Positions 23,395-34,922 of a stretch of DNA of 64,000 bases are shown here, in pieces. A model generated the notes under the pieces. It was not told where the DNA came from, made no database searches, and was given only the letters and a program-made list of their open reading frames with translations. The stretch is taken from the NCBI GenBank assembly GCA_905250025.1, contig CAJNOJ010000028.1, positions 558,001-622,000 on the forward strand. The letters are read 5' to 3'. Position 1 is the first letter of the stretch; every line of letters starts with the position of its first letter. The translations under genes were made by a program, and so were the position numbers. This DNA comes from Adineta ricciae. Lineage: Eukaryota > Rotifera > Eurotatoria > Adinetida > Adinetidae.

Positions 23395-25645
23395 TCAGTC
23401 ATCGCATCGAGCACCTTCACGGATACAGGCAATGATATTCGATATACTCAATGATGTACCGGCAATAAAAACATAAAAGCCAAATAGAATGATACAGATA
23501 TTGAAAATTAATTGCCATTTGAATCGACCGAGTTTATTAGGCCAGAATGTGATTGTTTCACATATGGGAGGAAATATAACTGACAGTGCAGTTGAAGCGA
23601 CGGCACCAACTGAAAATTCAAAAGTAGATATGTCTTAGTTTCAAAAGGAATTATGAGTCGACACACCTAATGAAATCACAAGACCGAGATTAGGTATCAA
23701 TGCAGCGACAGCAACTAGAAAAGAAAAGGAAAATGTCATTTAATCTTATTGTTGAGAGAAAATAAAAAGAAATCCTTTGAGTAAAGTACAGAAATGTCAT
23801 CACCATCACGAAAGAATATATGTTCTCTTTGTTTGATCGAAGATGCTCATCAAAATCGTAATGTTATCTGACTTACAGGTGACAACAATCAATCCAATAC
23901 GAAATACATGTTCAAACTTTGCTTTAGTTCGTTCATTGTATCTGTAGAGAACTTTTCGGCAAATTCGTGGCCAGAGAAGTGTAAATGGAACATAAAATTG
24001 AAGATTGTATGTTAAAAAGATAGCAACAGCGTACATAATTTTAGTGAATTGATACAATCTACTCAAAAGTCGGCCAATGTACAAACAAATAGATACAAAC
24101 AAGATTCGTACTTGTTATCATTGGGCAGATTTAAACTAATCGATCCACGCGCGTCCGAACCATATCGAATATAACCGAAAAATCCAACGAAAAAGTACAA
24201 GATAGTTACGAGATACATTCCTGTATTTAATACGCCATTAAAACCACCATATGCTTCGGGTTCTTTCATCTTCTGTCGCACTGGTAAAACCTTAACATAT
24301 TAGTCATTACTGAAATATTCGTCATGCTTATTTTCATTACTTACCAGAGCAATACCTTCGAATACATACATTGCTGATGCGAAGAAAACAGGCCACTCTG
24401 TCGGTTGTGTTATTTTCGGTAACGTGTCCAATGGAAGATGTGAACGTATCACATATTGCATAATTATACACAAACCTATAAACAATCGACAATAAGCCAT
24501 TTTTCGTTATGTCAGCATGTTGTTTTACCTGCAAGACTAATCACATTAGCAGCAAGCGAGAATGGTGCAAGAACTTTTAAGCTTCGAATCATTGAGAATC
24601 CAATGACAAGCACGAGCATTATCAATTGATAGATTTGTATTGCTGGACTGTTCGGAGTATAATAATCGACGACTTGTTTGATACTTGCTGGAACGAATAC
24701 GAAATATACACAGCAAAAACCGAGTTGAATCAAGACAATAAAACCATCAATAACGAATCTAATCACACGAATGAAAAAAGCGTTTCGCTCGACAATCCTT
24801 CACATTAGTTTCTTACTTTCCCAACTTAGCATAACGTTGTGCAACTCGCCATCGACACGTTTCTAGCGTATATCGCATTATATCACCAAAATCACATTTT
24901 GTTCGTGCCGTGCTGAAAAGTAAACGTAGAGGATACGAGTACATGTATTGTTATTTGTCGTATTTACTGATGTCGATAATGTTCATGACAACGTAGTAGT
25001 TGATGCATGCAATAGAGCGTCACAGCACCCATTATCCAAAAAGCGACGGAACCAAACTATGGAGACAGCGCTTGAATTTTAGTATCTGTTAGTAATATCA
25101 AATGTTATACATACAACTAGCCCAGCTTTTGACAATGCATAAGGAAAAGCAAGAATGCCAGCACCAATATTACCTTTAAGCAAATGCATTAATGTTTCCG
25201 TATTTCTAAACATGATAAGAGTATCTGGTGCATGGATGCTTGTTCATTGTTCACGAAAGAAAGCTTTATTTACGTTGTTCGATGTTCAGTTGAATCACCG
25301 GCAAACGAAGCAACAAGTGGTGCAACCTAAACATACCAGATATTTCTCCAGCAAATTCCTAAATGATTCTTGATAAATCCGAAAAAGGACAGAGATTTTC
25401 TCGAATACAACTCATATGACTAGAGAGTATATTAATCAATAGACACATACAGCTTCGTTTTCGTTATTTTCATCCACATGTGATGCCATTGAATTTAAGA
25501 TTTCATCTTCTTTCAATACGTTCGATAGATCGACTTTTTCCGAAATTGATGCATCTGTGATCGGTGTCGATGTTTGAACGTCCGGCACTTTTGTTAGAAT
25601 TTCTGTTTGACTTTCTCTCGGTGTTGGCACGTGTGAGTCTGCCAT
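23395..25645 (-). CDS. Proton-coupled amino acid transporter, SLC36/PAT family
   Basis: About ten exons on the minus strand. The start MADSHVPTPRES opens a roughly 70-residue acidic cytoplasmic N-terminus. The first membrane helix has the AAAP signature ETLMHLLKGNIGAGILAFPY, followed by FWIMGAVTLYCMHQLLRC, then further helices FIVLIQLGFCCVYFVFVPAS, IMLVLVIGFSMIRSLKVLAP, a loop and WPVFFASAMYVFEGIALVLP, which matches the FGTAIFAFEGIGVVLPLE motif of PATs. Next come GMYLVTILYFFVGFFGYIRYG, the NLPNDN loop, YNLQFYVPFTLLWP, and the end GTSLSISNIIACIREGARCDD. About eleven membrane segments can be counted. PATs move small neutral amino acids with protons across plasma or lysosomal membranes. Exon junctions were followed by eye, so single boundaries may be off. 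It is divergent from the HMG gene with about 380 bp between starts. Confidence 0.9.
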
Positions 25646-26026
25646 TGAATATTCCAATCAACGGAAAAGGAAATGTTTGTTTTCAATTTTGATAAATAAA
25701 AAAGAAAAGACGAAAAAAAAAATGTTGCCTTCTCACATGTTTCTTTCTCCTTCATTCGTATTCTTCTCAATAACAAATCATCTGGTCTCGACCAATAAAA
25801 ATCTGTCATTGAACCTCCTGTCAAATTTGCTTTTCACGTTGACTCTAGCGCACCAATTCTGCTCTGACTAATCGGACTCTTCGATGTATAATTATTATTT
25901 GATTGTTGTTGTTTATACATTTTTCTTTTCTTTTCAAAGAATCATTCATCCTGAAATATTTTCTCTACCTGTTTAATGTAAATGTAAATAGCTGAGTGAT
26001 TTTTTTATTGAAATTTCTTAACAAAT
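25646..26026. promoter_or_regulatory. Shared intergenic region of divergent SLC36 and HMG genes
   Basis: A 381-bp stretch separates the two start codons, which point away from each other. It is pyrimidine-rich on the plus strand near 25705-25765 and 25915-25940. Both promoters must lie here unless distal 5' exons exist. No specific site identified. Confidence 0.5.
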
Positions 26027-27528
26027 ATGCCAAAAAAGCCTGCCGATGGAAATAAACCTCGTGGACCTATAACAGCATATGCTTTATTCGTTCGTACATG
26101 TCGAGACGAGTTACGTCGAAAACATCCTCAGTTATCTGTCGATTACAATGTTATTGCAAAGAAATGTTCCGAACGTTGGAAGGCAATGAATGAAAGTGAA
26201 AAACGACGTTTCAATGAAACAGCCGAATTGCAACGAAAACGATACAAGGAAGAGCTTGCTACGTATCAGCAAGAACAATCTGCTAAACAACAACAACAGC
26301 AGCAGCAACAAACGGCACCAGCATCGATTCTACTTCAAACACCAGCAACACAATATCTTGTTGAATCATCTCAACAGCAGCAGCAGCATACATTGATTAT
26401 GCCAACTCCTGTTCAACACGCGTTGGTGGCTATGCCGAAAAAACCGGCAAAAAAACGGAAACCAAAAGATCCATTAGCGCCAAAGAAACCATTGTCAGCA
26501 TACTTTCTCTTTTGTGCTGATGAACGACCCAAAGTTCATAGTTCTCAATCAGGTAAAACCTGTCTACTTTTCTTTAAAACTCATAATTAATCCGCTCTTT
26601 TCTATTAGACTAATTCTGTTTTCATTAACTTCTATTCTTCGAGTCTTCTATCCTTTATGCAGATGAGAAGTCTAATCTAAATTTTTTCAGGGCTTGTTCT
26701 GGCTAAACTTTAATGTCAGTCTGTTCTTTCCTATGTATGTGTGTATTAAAAAGGGAACAGAACATGCCAAGAGTAGTCTTTTGCTTCGTTTGAATGAATC
26801 ACAGGTTATTTGATTATGCATTAGAGATTCAAATAGATTTTTCAGCATTACAAATTCGATGAAGAATAATGAATGAAGTGAGTTATGCGCCAAAAAATTT
26901 GTCAGGTCGTAAGCATAGGTCATATTCAAAGGCGAGATAAAAGTATCCTGAAAATATGTTTTTAGACAATGTCTTATTGTATTCGACGTCTATCTGTGAA
27001 ATACGTGACAGAAGTTTCTTTACCAGAGTCGTGATCTCGTTGTTCGAATAACTCTTCTTATTGTCTATTGTGTTTTACGAACAAAAATATACAGCCAATT
27101 ATAGATAACCATTCAATAATGATGCACATACATGTCACATATTCCTTTAGTACTCGGAAGTTCTTTCGGACCATTGCGAAGATAATCTCTATCGTGTTTC
27201 TTGTTTTTCAATAGGCATGTCAGTAAGCGATGTGGCTCGCGAACTGGGTGTACGATGGAAGAATACTCCCGCTGACTTGAAAAGTAAATACGAGCAAGCA
27301 GCATCTGAAAAGAAACATGTTTATCAAGCTGAAATGGCTCTTTATAAGCATCAGACATCCTCAGGCTCGTCTCCACCGGAAACTCCACAAACTCCATCAA
27401 CGCCTCATGATTACCAGTCTACATTTACATCGTTACCTATTCAACAATTGGTACCATTACAATATGATCCCAATGAAAATCCATCGGAATTCGATTTGAT
27501 TACGAATGGAAACGAAGATCCATTGTAG
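26027..27528 (+). CDS. Two-HMG-box chromatin protein (HMGB-like)
   Basis: Two exons (26027-26552 and 27215-27528) join as TCA G|GC ATG to 279 residues. Box A, about residues 11-78, reads PRGPITAYALFVRTCRDEL and ERWKAMNESEKRRFNETAE. A Gln-rich linker (two Q runs encoded by CAA/CAG) follows. Box B begins KDPLAPKKPLSAYFLFCADE and continues after the intron with GMSVSDVARELGVRWKN, matching HMGB2-type GLSIGDVAKKLGEMWN. The C-terminus is Ser/Pro/Thr-rich and mildly acidic (NGNEDPL) rather than the long Asp/Glu tail of vertebrate HMGB1. Such proteins bend DNA without sequence preference in the nucleus. The intron is 662 bp, about ten times the local norm, and cuts box B between helix 1 and helix 2. 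Confidence 0.92.
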
Positions 27529-27720
27529 TGTGGAATCGAACATTTTCATTTTTGTTTTTCTTACTTGTTTTTTGTGTCTTTATTTTTTTTCCTTCTTCAG
27601 ATGTCGATTCTGGTGCATAAGAAAAACAAAACACGAAAATTAACGCCAGAATAGAACAAATGATATGTATTTTTTGCTCCGTTCTAGAGGCCATGTGAAC
27701 TAATTCCATAATCAATAAAC

Positions 27721-30700
27721 ATGTTTGCTACAACATCTTCTACAACCACCACTACCACCACCACCACAACAACAACAACAAACAATAGTAATATTCATCC
27801 ATCGTCATATATCGTTGCGACGCCAACAACCGCCGCTGCCACGACGAATGCTACACTTGAAACCACAGCCACTAATGCTACGACACCACAAACATTAAGT
27901 GATATCAAACTTATCTGCACTCAAAGAAAGAAGGTTTGTTTGCTGACGTCTTTTCATACATGAAATAGCGAGAAATCGTAAGATTTACATTCAATTGTTT
28001 CGAAACGACCGTCCTGATGTATGTGTAAGAAGAAAACCTGTAGGAAAGAATTTACATATAGTGATAAAAATTGAAACAGATTGAAAACATATGTATGATT
28101 TCTCCCTCAATTAAAATGCAGATAATGACGAGAACAAAAAGTTCTGCGTGTCCTTTAAGATTATGCAATATCTATTGAAAAGCTTGAGAATTTCTTTGTT
28201 CTAGAAAACCAAACGTCATATTTATTTAACATTTGTTGAAAGTTGTTCGATAACATCTCCAACTGACCATCCATCCATTGAAGTGACACGAAAGGCAAAT
28301 GCATCGTCTCCATATTTATCCTATTCATTAAATGACTGTATTTCCTTTGAATATTTTGATACAGTGAAAAATGATTTTCAGTCATATATATATGCTTATT
28401 TCGAATCGTTCACTGTATCCATCTTATTTTCCGATGAAGATTTTGACAAAAAATCTCTCATTATCAAACATTTGGAATATATGTATCACAGTAAAACGGA
28501 AAAACCTTCAGAAATCAACAACAACGCACAAGATCCTTCGCAACCTCAACCAGGACCATCCCAATCACAACAGCAAGCGCCGATCTTACCATGTCCGTCA
28601 ACGACTGATCACATTCTTCATGCATTTGATGTCTGCCTCATTCCGTATGGCCCAATTATACATCGTGATCACACTTTAAATGGTCCAGCGCGTCTCTATT
28701 TCACTACAACAGATCTCTATATCGCATCAATTAATTGTAATCGCGCTGACCTAAAAACCACAATTACAAATCAATGTCCATCGAAAGACAAAGCAATCCT
28801 ATGTATTCCATATTTTACAATAAAAAACTATGGCAATCGTTCGAATATCTTTCTGATTGAGTTAGGCAAATCCAATTATGGAAATGGAGAAATTCATATG
28901 AAATGTTATTCATCATCATTAGCAAGTACAATTCATTTATTAGTGAGTCCAGTGATCGAGGAGCGACCATTAATTTTATCATCAGCATTTCAAAATCAAT
29001 TGTTAACACACAAACGTATCGAGAAATTGAAAACAATTCATCCACCTGTTCAATTGACACAAGATACGACCAATCATCCAATCCTAGATCCACAATCACC
29101 ATCTTTAGCCGTGCTCAAAAAGAAATCATCTGAAGCAGCCGAGGCCGATTCTCAGCAATTATCGTTAACAACTGCAACACCAACAACTAATGAGCCGAAA
29201 TCACGTCTAATTGTTGGTTTCTTTCGAACATTGACAAAAAATGTGTCACATTTACGGCGTTCGGCAACGTTTCATCACAACAATAGCAGTAATAATACGA
29301 ATCATCAACATAACGAACAACTCATATCGTCGGAGATCAACAATTTGCTACCGAAAAATAAATCAGTTGCATTCAATATTGATGAGAAGACGTTTCACAA
29401 CGATCAGCATCAAATCATTCTACCCGAATCTCAGAAGAAGGCGGAATCAACATCAACCGTATCATCAACAATGACGAAACAAACAAGTGAGACTATGTTA
29501 ACATCAACATCGACATTGAATACCAATAAACAAGACTCAACCATGGGCACATATATCGATATGGGGCCGACAGTTCCGAAAATCGATCAAAATCAAGAGG
29601 AAGATATCAAAGATGAAGTAATTGTCAAAGAAACAACAGCAACGGCAGATATTGGTGTGAATAGTATGTACAACTTTTATCGAAGTAGACCGAAAGTTCT
29701 CATTGATGACGTCATTTCAGCGACAATCAGTTTATCACCTTGCGTTCGTTCAGCAATCATCGTTGGTAATTCGGTTCATTTGATTGCTGATGGTATGCTA
29801 GTTGATCTTGATCAAACGATAATATTCATTGAACGTTTTCTTTTAGAAAAATCTCTCTTTCCTATTGGTCAACGTTCGTTCACATCTCCTGCTAGTGTCA
29901 TGCAACCATTCAAAACTCAATTGAATGGTCCATCATTGAGTAATCCTTATGGTAATTATAATCTTCATCTTTCTGCAAAAGTCCAATCGTACAACTGTCG
30001 AATATTTCGTTTAGGTACATCAGCAGACTTGATTACGTCTTCACCCAACAGTTTCAAGTATGTTTTTGACGAAATCACTTTTTCGTTCTGATTGAATTCT
30101 ACTTTGTTTAGCTCCATCCCCCAAGCAAATTCCGTTTCCAATTCACAGCAGTCCCTGTTTCTTTCGTATGGTATAGTTACATTCAATAAGAATGATCTAA
30201 TAACAAATGAACAAACTGAACGTGCGACTAGTCCACCGTTAGATGGTTCTACACTCGAGCGTCGTCTCAATTCCGATCTTAGTCTGATGTCTATGCCTCA
30301 GCAACAGCAAGGACAACAGCAAGGTTCTATTGTTCATCCTTTAGATAACGTTTTGTCTGCATCTAGCACGCAAATCTTCCGTAATCTATCGGTGTCAGCA
30401 AATAACATTGGTGATACAACATCCGGTTCCATTCGAACTCCTCACGGTTCAATTATATTCTTCGATGAAAATCTTACTGATCAAACAACAACATATCTTC
30501 TTGGCTTGCCTTCTGTTATCAATGATGAAACAATACAAGCGAACANTTCTATTGTTCATCCTTTAGATAACGTTTTGTCTGCATCTAGCACGCAAATCTT
30601 CCGTAATCTATCGGTGTCAGCAAATAACATTGGTGATACAACATCCGGTTCCATTCGAACTCCTCACGGTTCAATTATATTCTTCGATGAAAATCTTACT

Positions 30701-31213
30701 GATCAAACAACAACATATCTTCTTGGCTTGCCTTCTGTTATCAATGATGAAACAATACAAGCGAACACTTCTCGCTTACCATCATTCAATTTAACAACAT
30801 CCATTTCACGTCCTCAACTGTCGCATATCGACGAAAAAGAAGCTTCCGCACATGATCCTTATGCTTTACTTGAACCAATACCCTCGAAAAATACCACACC
30901 CAAAACATCGTCAACTACACTGACAAATCCTTTGCCAACATCGGACAAATCTTTGGATTATGTCGATTTACTGCTGCCATCACACGTCAATACTGAAACT
31001 TGGGACAATCACGATCAACAACAAGCCAGTAATTCGGATGATCAGATCGACGAAGCAAATGATTATGAAGAAAATGAACGTGAAAATCCCGAGCAATCAT
31101 CAACAAAACTTTACACTGATATTGATTTTCATCAAACTCAACGTCGTGATCGTATTGTTCAATCGGCAGCTCGAGCAAAAAAGGAAGATCAAGCGCCACC
31201 ATTTGTTCTCTAG
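27721..31213 (+). CDS. Insulin-receptor-substrate-like adaptor (PH + IRS-type PTB)
   Basis: Exons 27721-27933, 28205-30057 and 30112-31213 join in phase to 1055 residues, of which 74 come from a duplicated stretch around the N at 30546, so about 981 are real. A poly-Thr start leads to a divergent PH-like domain (IKLICTQRKKKTKRHIYLTF through LIIKHLEYMY). The IRS-type PTB follows: HAFDVCLIPYGPIIH, ARLYFTTTDLYIA, IPYFTIKNYGNRSNIFLIEL and GNGEIHMKCYSSSLASTIH, in line with IRS1 CGHSENFFFIEVG and GPGEFWMQV. The tail is long and disordered, with one canonical PI3K-type site YIDM (29552-29563), other tyrosine motifs (DPYALLEP, LDYVDLLLPS) and a C-terminal YTDIDF resembling the SHP2-binding YxxIxF of IRS1. 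Known relatives couple insulin/IGF receptors to PI3K. The poly-Thr start may be extended; chico/IRS orthology is inferred. Confidence 0.82.
30325..30767. repeat. 221-bp exact direct repeat around a single N (assembly artefact)
   Basis: 30325-30545 and 30547-30767 read the same base for base and are separated by one N at 30546. The offset of 222 keeps the reading frame, so the gene model gains 74 spurious residues without a stop. Confidence 0.93.
30546..30546. other. Assembly join (single N)
   Basis: Single N inside the IRS-like gene, flanked by the 221-bp repeat. Confidence 0.97.
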
Positions 31214-31414
31214 AATTAGCGAAAGAATCTTCTATTTTTTGTCTTATTCTTCGTTTTTATCTTTGTCTTTATACGTTATAACAGTGCCAGTTTTTATATC
31301 TTGCTCAATAATTGAAAAAACACAAAAGATTTTTTCAACGTATCTTCTCTTTTGTTCTGTCAATGGTGTTTTTTATTCTCGGTGTCTATGTAATGTGTTC
31401 AATTCGAGTTTGTA

Positions 31415-31420
31415 AATAAA
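31415..31420 (+). terminator. Polyadenylation signal AATAAA
   Basis: AATAAA about 200 bp after the stop of the IRS-like gene and before the ubiquitin-like gene. Confidence 0.5.
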
Positions 31421-31592
31421 ACAAACGACATTTTTGTTTGAAAAAAATGTTATGTAGATATACATTTTTCTTTTCTGGGCTGTTTTCTAAAACAAACAGA
31501 AACGTACAAAACAAATATGATTTAAAAGGCGTGCCAGAGATTTTCTTTTTTGCTTAATTGATTCTTTGGCGACGCAAAGATCGAAGAGAGAC

Positions 31593-31841
31593 ATGCATTG
31601 TATTAAATTTCAAGTTTACCATGGCGGAGACATATACGATATGGTTCTCTCGACTGACTCATCGGATCCATCAGTAGCAGATCTTCAGCGACAAATCGAA
31701 CGACAATTTCATATTCCAATTAAAAATCAACGCATTTTATTCAAAGGACAAGATCTACATGAGAATCAACAGGGTAAATTGAGACGATATGGTATTACCA
31801 ATGCTTGTGCGATTCGTGTAGTTGGACATAAAGAGTTATGA
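31593..31841 (+). CDS. Stand-alone ubiquitin-like domain protein (BAG1 type)
   Basis: An 82-residue single-exon frame starting MHCIKFQVYHGGDIYDMVL. Its core, VADLQRQIERQFHIPIKNQ then RILFKGQDLHENQQGKLRRYG and ITNACAIRVVG, follows the ubiquitin fold and is nearest in pattern to the UBL of BAG1 (LIFKGKSLKEMETPLSALG, IQDGCRVMLIG). There is no C-terminal Gly-Gly, so it is not conjugated like ubiquitin, and no BAG domain follows before the stop. It could be a complete small UBL protein that docks on the proteasome, or the first exon of a longer protein; the in-frame TGA... sequence after GHKEL (stop TGA? here TAG/TGA-type) argues for a complete protein. The 221-bp repeat after the N at 31956 duplicates its 3' half. 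Confidence 0.7.
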   Translation: MHCIKFQVYHGGDIYDMVLSTDSSDPSVADLQRQIERQFHIPIKNQRILFKGQDLHENQQGKLRRYGITNACAIRVVGHKEL

Positions 31842-32177
31842 AGATGATTGATAAAGAGTTTATCGGTTTTTTGTGATATTTATAAAGAGGAATACGAATA
31901 AAAACAATAACATTGATGAACTAATTAGTAAAGCGAAAGTGCGATTAATAAATTANTTTTATTCAAAGGACAAGATCTACATGAGAATCAACAGGGTAAA
32001 TTGAGACGATATGGTATTACCAATGCTTGTGCGATTCGTGTAGTTGGACATAAAGAGTTATGAAGATGATTGATAAAGAGTTTATCGGTTTTTTGTGATA
32101 TTTATAAAGAGGAATACGAATAAAAACAATAACATTGATGAACTAATTAGTAAAGCGAAAGTGCGATTAATAAATTA
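31735..32177. repeat. 221-bp exact direct repeat around a single N (assembly artefact)
   Basis: 31735-31955 and 31957-32177 are identical and separated by one N at 31956. The second copy contains the last 36 codons or so of the ubiquitin-like gene, giving a false truncated paralogue. Confidence 0.93.
31956..31956. other. Assembly join (single N)
   Basis: Single N after the ubiquitin-like gene, flanked by the 221-bp repeat. Confidence 0.97.
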
Positions 32178-32715
32178 AGTAAATAGATTTATCGTTCTTG
32201 TCTTATTTCGTTGTCTTGAAAAGATAATGAAAATTTGAAGAAACAGAAAAAACAACAACAATAACAACACTACCTTGCTCATCTATCTCAATATTCGTTC
32301 CTCAAAATAGATGTGTATAACTTCAGCAACGTAACTTGAGTTCTACACGATAGGTTATCTTTTATCAAAGTTTTCTATTCTAGTTGATATTTCAAGACTA
32401 TTTTCAGAATAAATCGAGCAAAACTTCACAATCATGACCAATGCTTTCTCCTGTTCTGTTCCCTCGTCATACACTATTTACTCTTTCTTCCTTTTCTTCT
32501 GCATACACGTCGAGTCACATGCTCGTTGTGATGCAGATAAATATGAGTGTTTTTTCTTCGCTTTTAAAAATATACGCAGGTGTTGTCATATCAGCAATGA
32601 CAAATCATCTTTAACCATATCTTAGGCCAAATCTGGACAGATAAATTCAACCGTAGCGCACCACTTTGCTCTTATTCTATTCAATTGTTTCAACACATTC
32701 GCATTTACCTTTACC

Positions 32716-34615
32716 ATGCAACGACAACTTGTTTTTCTCGTTGTCAGTATTGTTCTTTTCGGTATTAGTTACACATCAGCTGCCAATTGGGCTGTGCTAG
32801 TAGCCGGTTCAAATGGCTGGTACAACTACCGTCATCAATCTGATGTTTGTCATGCTTATCAAATCTTACACAAAAATGGCATTCCAGATTCTAACATCAT
32901 TGTTATGATGTATGATGACTTAGCTAAAAATTCACAGTATGTTAATGTGTAGAAAGATTCAGTTCTTTTTCGAATACTTAGTTTTATTATTTGAAGAAAT
33001 CCAACGAAAGGTATCATCATCAATCATCCAAATGGACAAGATGTTTATCATGGTGTCCCACATGATTATACTGGCAAAGTATGTTCGTAGATTGAGTATG
33101 TTCTAAAGAATATTCAGTCTTGTTTGTGTACGTATAGGATGTTACACCAAAAAATTTCATCAATGTTCTATTAGGAAACAAAGAAGCTATGAAAGGTATT
33201 GGTAGTGGCAAAGTTCTGGAAAGGTAAAAGAAACTTAGAAAACATTGAGAATGTATTTAAAAAGAAATCGTCTTCTTTTCAGTGGCCCCGATGATAATGT
33301 CTTCATCTACTATACAGACCATGGTGCTGTTGGTAAGAGGAGAAGTCTTTTGGCTTTGAACGCATACTATCATTTTCGTTCTAGGATTGGTCGCTTTTCC
33401 CACCGGTGTTGTAAGTCTATATTCGATCTTCTCTGCTGAGAACTCAACAATTTCGACTTTGATAACTATTTCTAGCTCTATGCCACGGATTTAAATACAA
33501 CTATCACCAAAATGCACGCCCAGAAGAAATACAAAGAAGTTCGTAGTTCATTTCTTTTCTCACTCTCAATCAAATTCAGCTTTTCATTCTAGATGGTTAT
33601 CTATATTGAAGCATGCGAATCTGGTTCAATGCTTGAAAACATTCTTGCTGATAATATCAAAATCTATGGAACAACTGCATCTAATGCCGAAGAATCATCC
33701 TATGCTTGTTACTATGATGACAAACGACAAACATATTTAGGTGATGTTTACTCGGTCGTCTGGATGGAAGATTCCGATGTCGAAGATCTTAGCAAAGAAA
33801 CATTATTTCAACAATTCACAGTTACAAAACAAAAGACTAATACCAGCCATGTCATGCAATATGGTGATCTTGTAAGTAGAGCAAACAATCACAAGAAATT
33901 ATCTCACCATCTCTTAACTTCTTTCTTTTAGTCTCTCGGCAAAATGGATACTGTTGGCGAATTTCAAGGTGAAAAGAGCAATTCAGTTAAACCTAGCCGT
34001 AATATCTTGAAAGATCGTTACAATGAATTACTCCGTGTAAGTTGTATTCAAATCTACATGAAAACGAACGAATTCTGTATCTCTGAAACATCGTTTAGCG
34101 TGATGCTGTTCCAACTGAAGATGTTCGTATTTCAATCGTTTCTCGTCGTTTAGCAGCAGCTGATGAAAATTCAGTCGAAAAATCCAATTTAGAACGTGAA
34201 CTAATTCAATTACTCAACGTATGTGTTCGGAAATATTCATATGCACTATGTTGATATTCACTTTAGGATCGTGCTACCATCGCCACACGTATTCAACAAA
34301 TTGCATCGACAGCGTTATCAATGAACCGTGGTGATTACCTCGAAATGGTTACAACCAAACGTATGCGACTCACTCAACATGCCTGTTACAAATCCGTTAC
34401 TCAACGCATTCAGAAGAAATGCTTCGATCTTCCAGTATGTTCTTCATCAGAAAGTCCATATTTCATTCGAGCAATTTCTTTTGCTAATTTAGAATGAATT
34501 CGTCTTGAATAAACTCTACATTATGGCTAACTTATGTGAAATCGGCCTATATGACTTTACCATCAATCAAGCTGTTGACCAAGTTTGTCAAGAACGTCTT
34601 GATTTCGTCTATTAA
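32716..34615 (+). CDS. LGMN: Legumain (asparaginyl endopeptidase, peptidase family C13)
   Basis: About nine exons with 45-65 bp introns. Residues 1-22 are a signal peptide ([20 protein letters not shown]). The catalytic domain starts [20 protein letters not shown] and continues [20 protein letters not shown] and YDDLAKNSQ. After two introns [17 protein letters not shown] and [10 protein letters not shown] appear. The catalytic histidine lies in YYTDHGAVG (codon 33320-33322) and the catalytic cysteine in [10 protein letters not shown] (codon 33614-33616). Further on, [17 protein letters not shown] and [15 protein letters not shown] are family hallmarks, followed by the C-terminal prodomain ([39 protein letters not shown]). 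The enzyme cleaves after Asn (and Asp) in lysosomes or the gut lumen and autoactivates. Length is close to the vertebrate protein (about 433). All active-site residues are present, so it should be active. Confidence 0.95.
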
Positions 34616-34620
34616 ACGAC

Positions 34621-34626
34621 AATAAA
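34621..34626 (+). terminator. Polyadenylation signal AATAAA
   Basis: AATAAA six bases after the legumain stop codon. Confidence 0.5.
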
Positions 34627-34922
34627 AAAAACGCAAAGATGGAGAAAAAACAGTTCACATGTGACCATCGATGTCTTTCATTGCTTTTTTATTCGTTTTT
34701 TTTATTCTTTGACTTTCTTTAAATAAATATTCTACCATCAACAACATGTTCACGCGAACGCACATACATCGTGATTGTGAAGATTTTTCATCTTTCTTTT
34801 CCTTTCTCGCGTACCTTTTTCTCTTACTTTTAAGTACTGATAAGAATAACAGCGGCAATAGTAGAAGCAACAACAATAGAAACAAACAACATTTTCCACC
34901 TTCATTACACGTACATCAGTCG

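Noticed and set aside
27113-27400. Minus-strand frame opposite HMG box B
   Set aside because: Shadow of the HMG exon and its intron; plus strand encodes a clear HMG box.
31957-32177. Tandem paralogue of the ubiquitin-like gene
   Set aside because: Exactly identical 221-bp unit next to an N, as at the other gaps.
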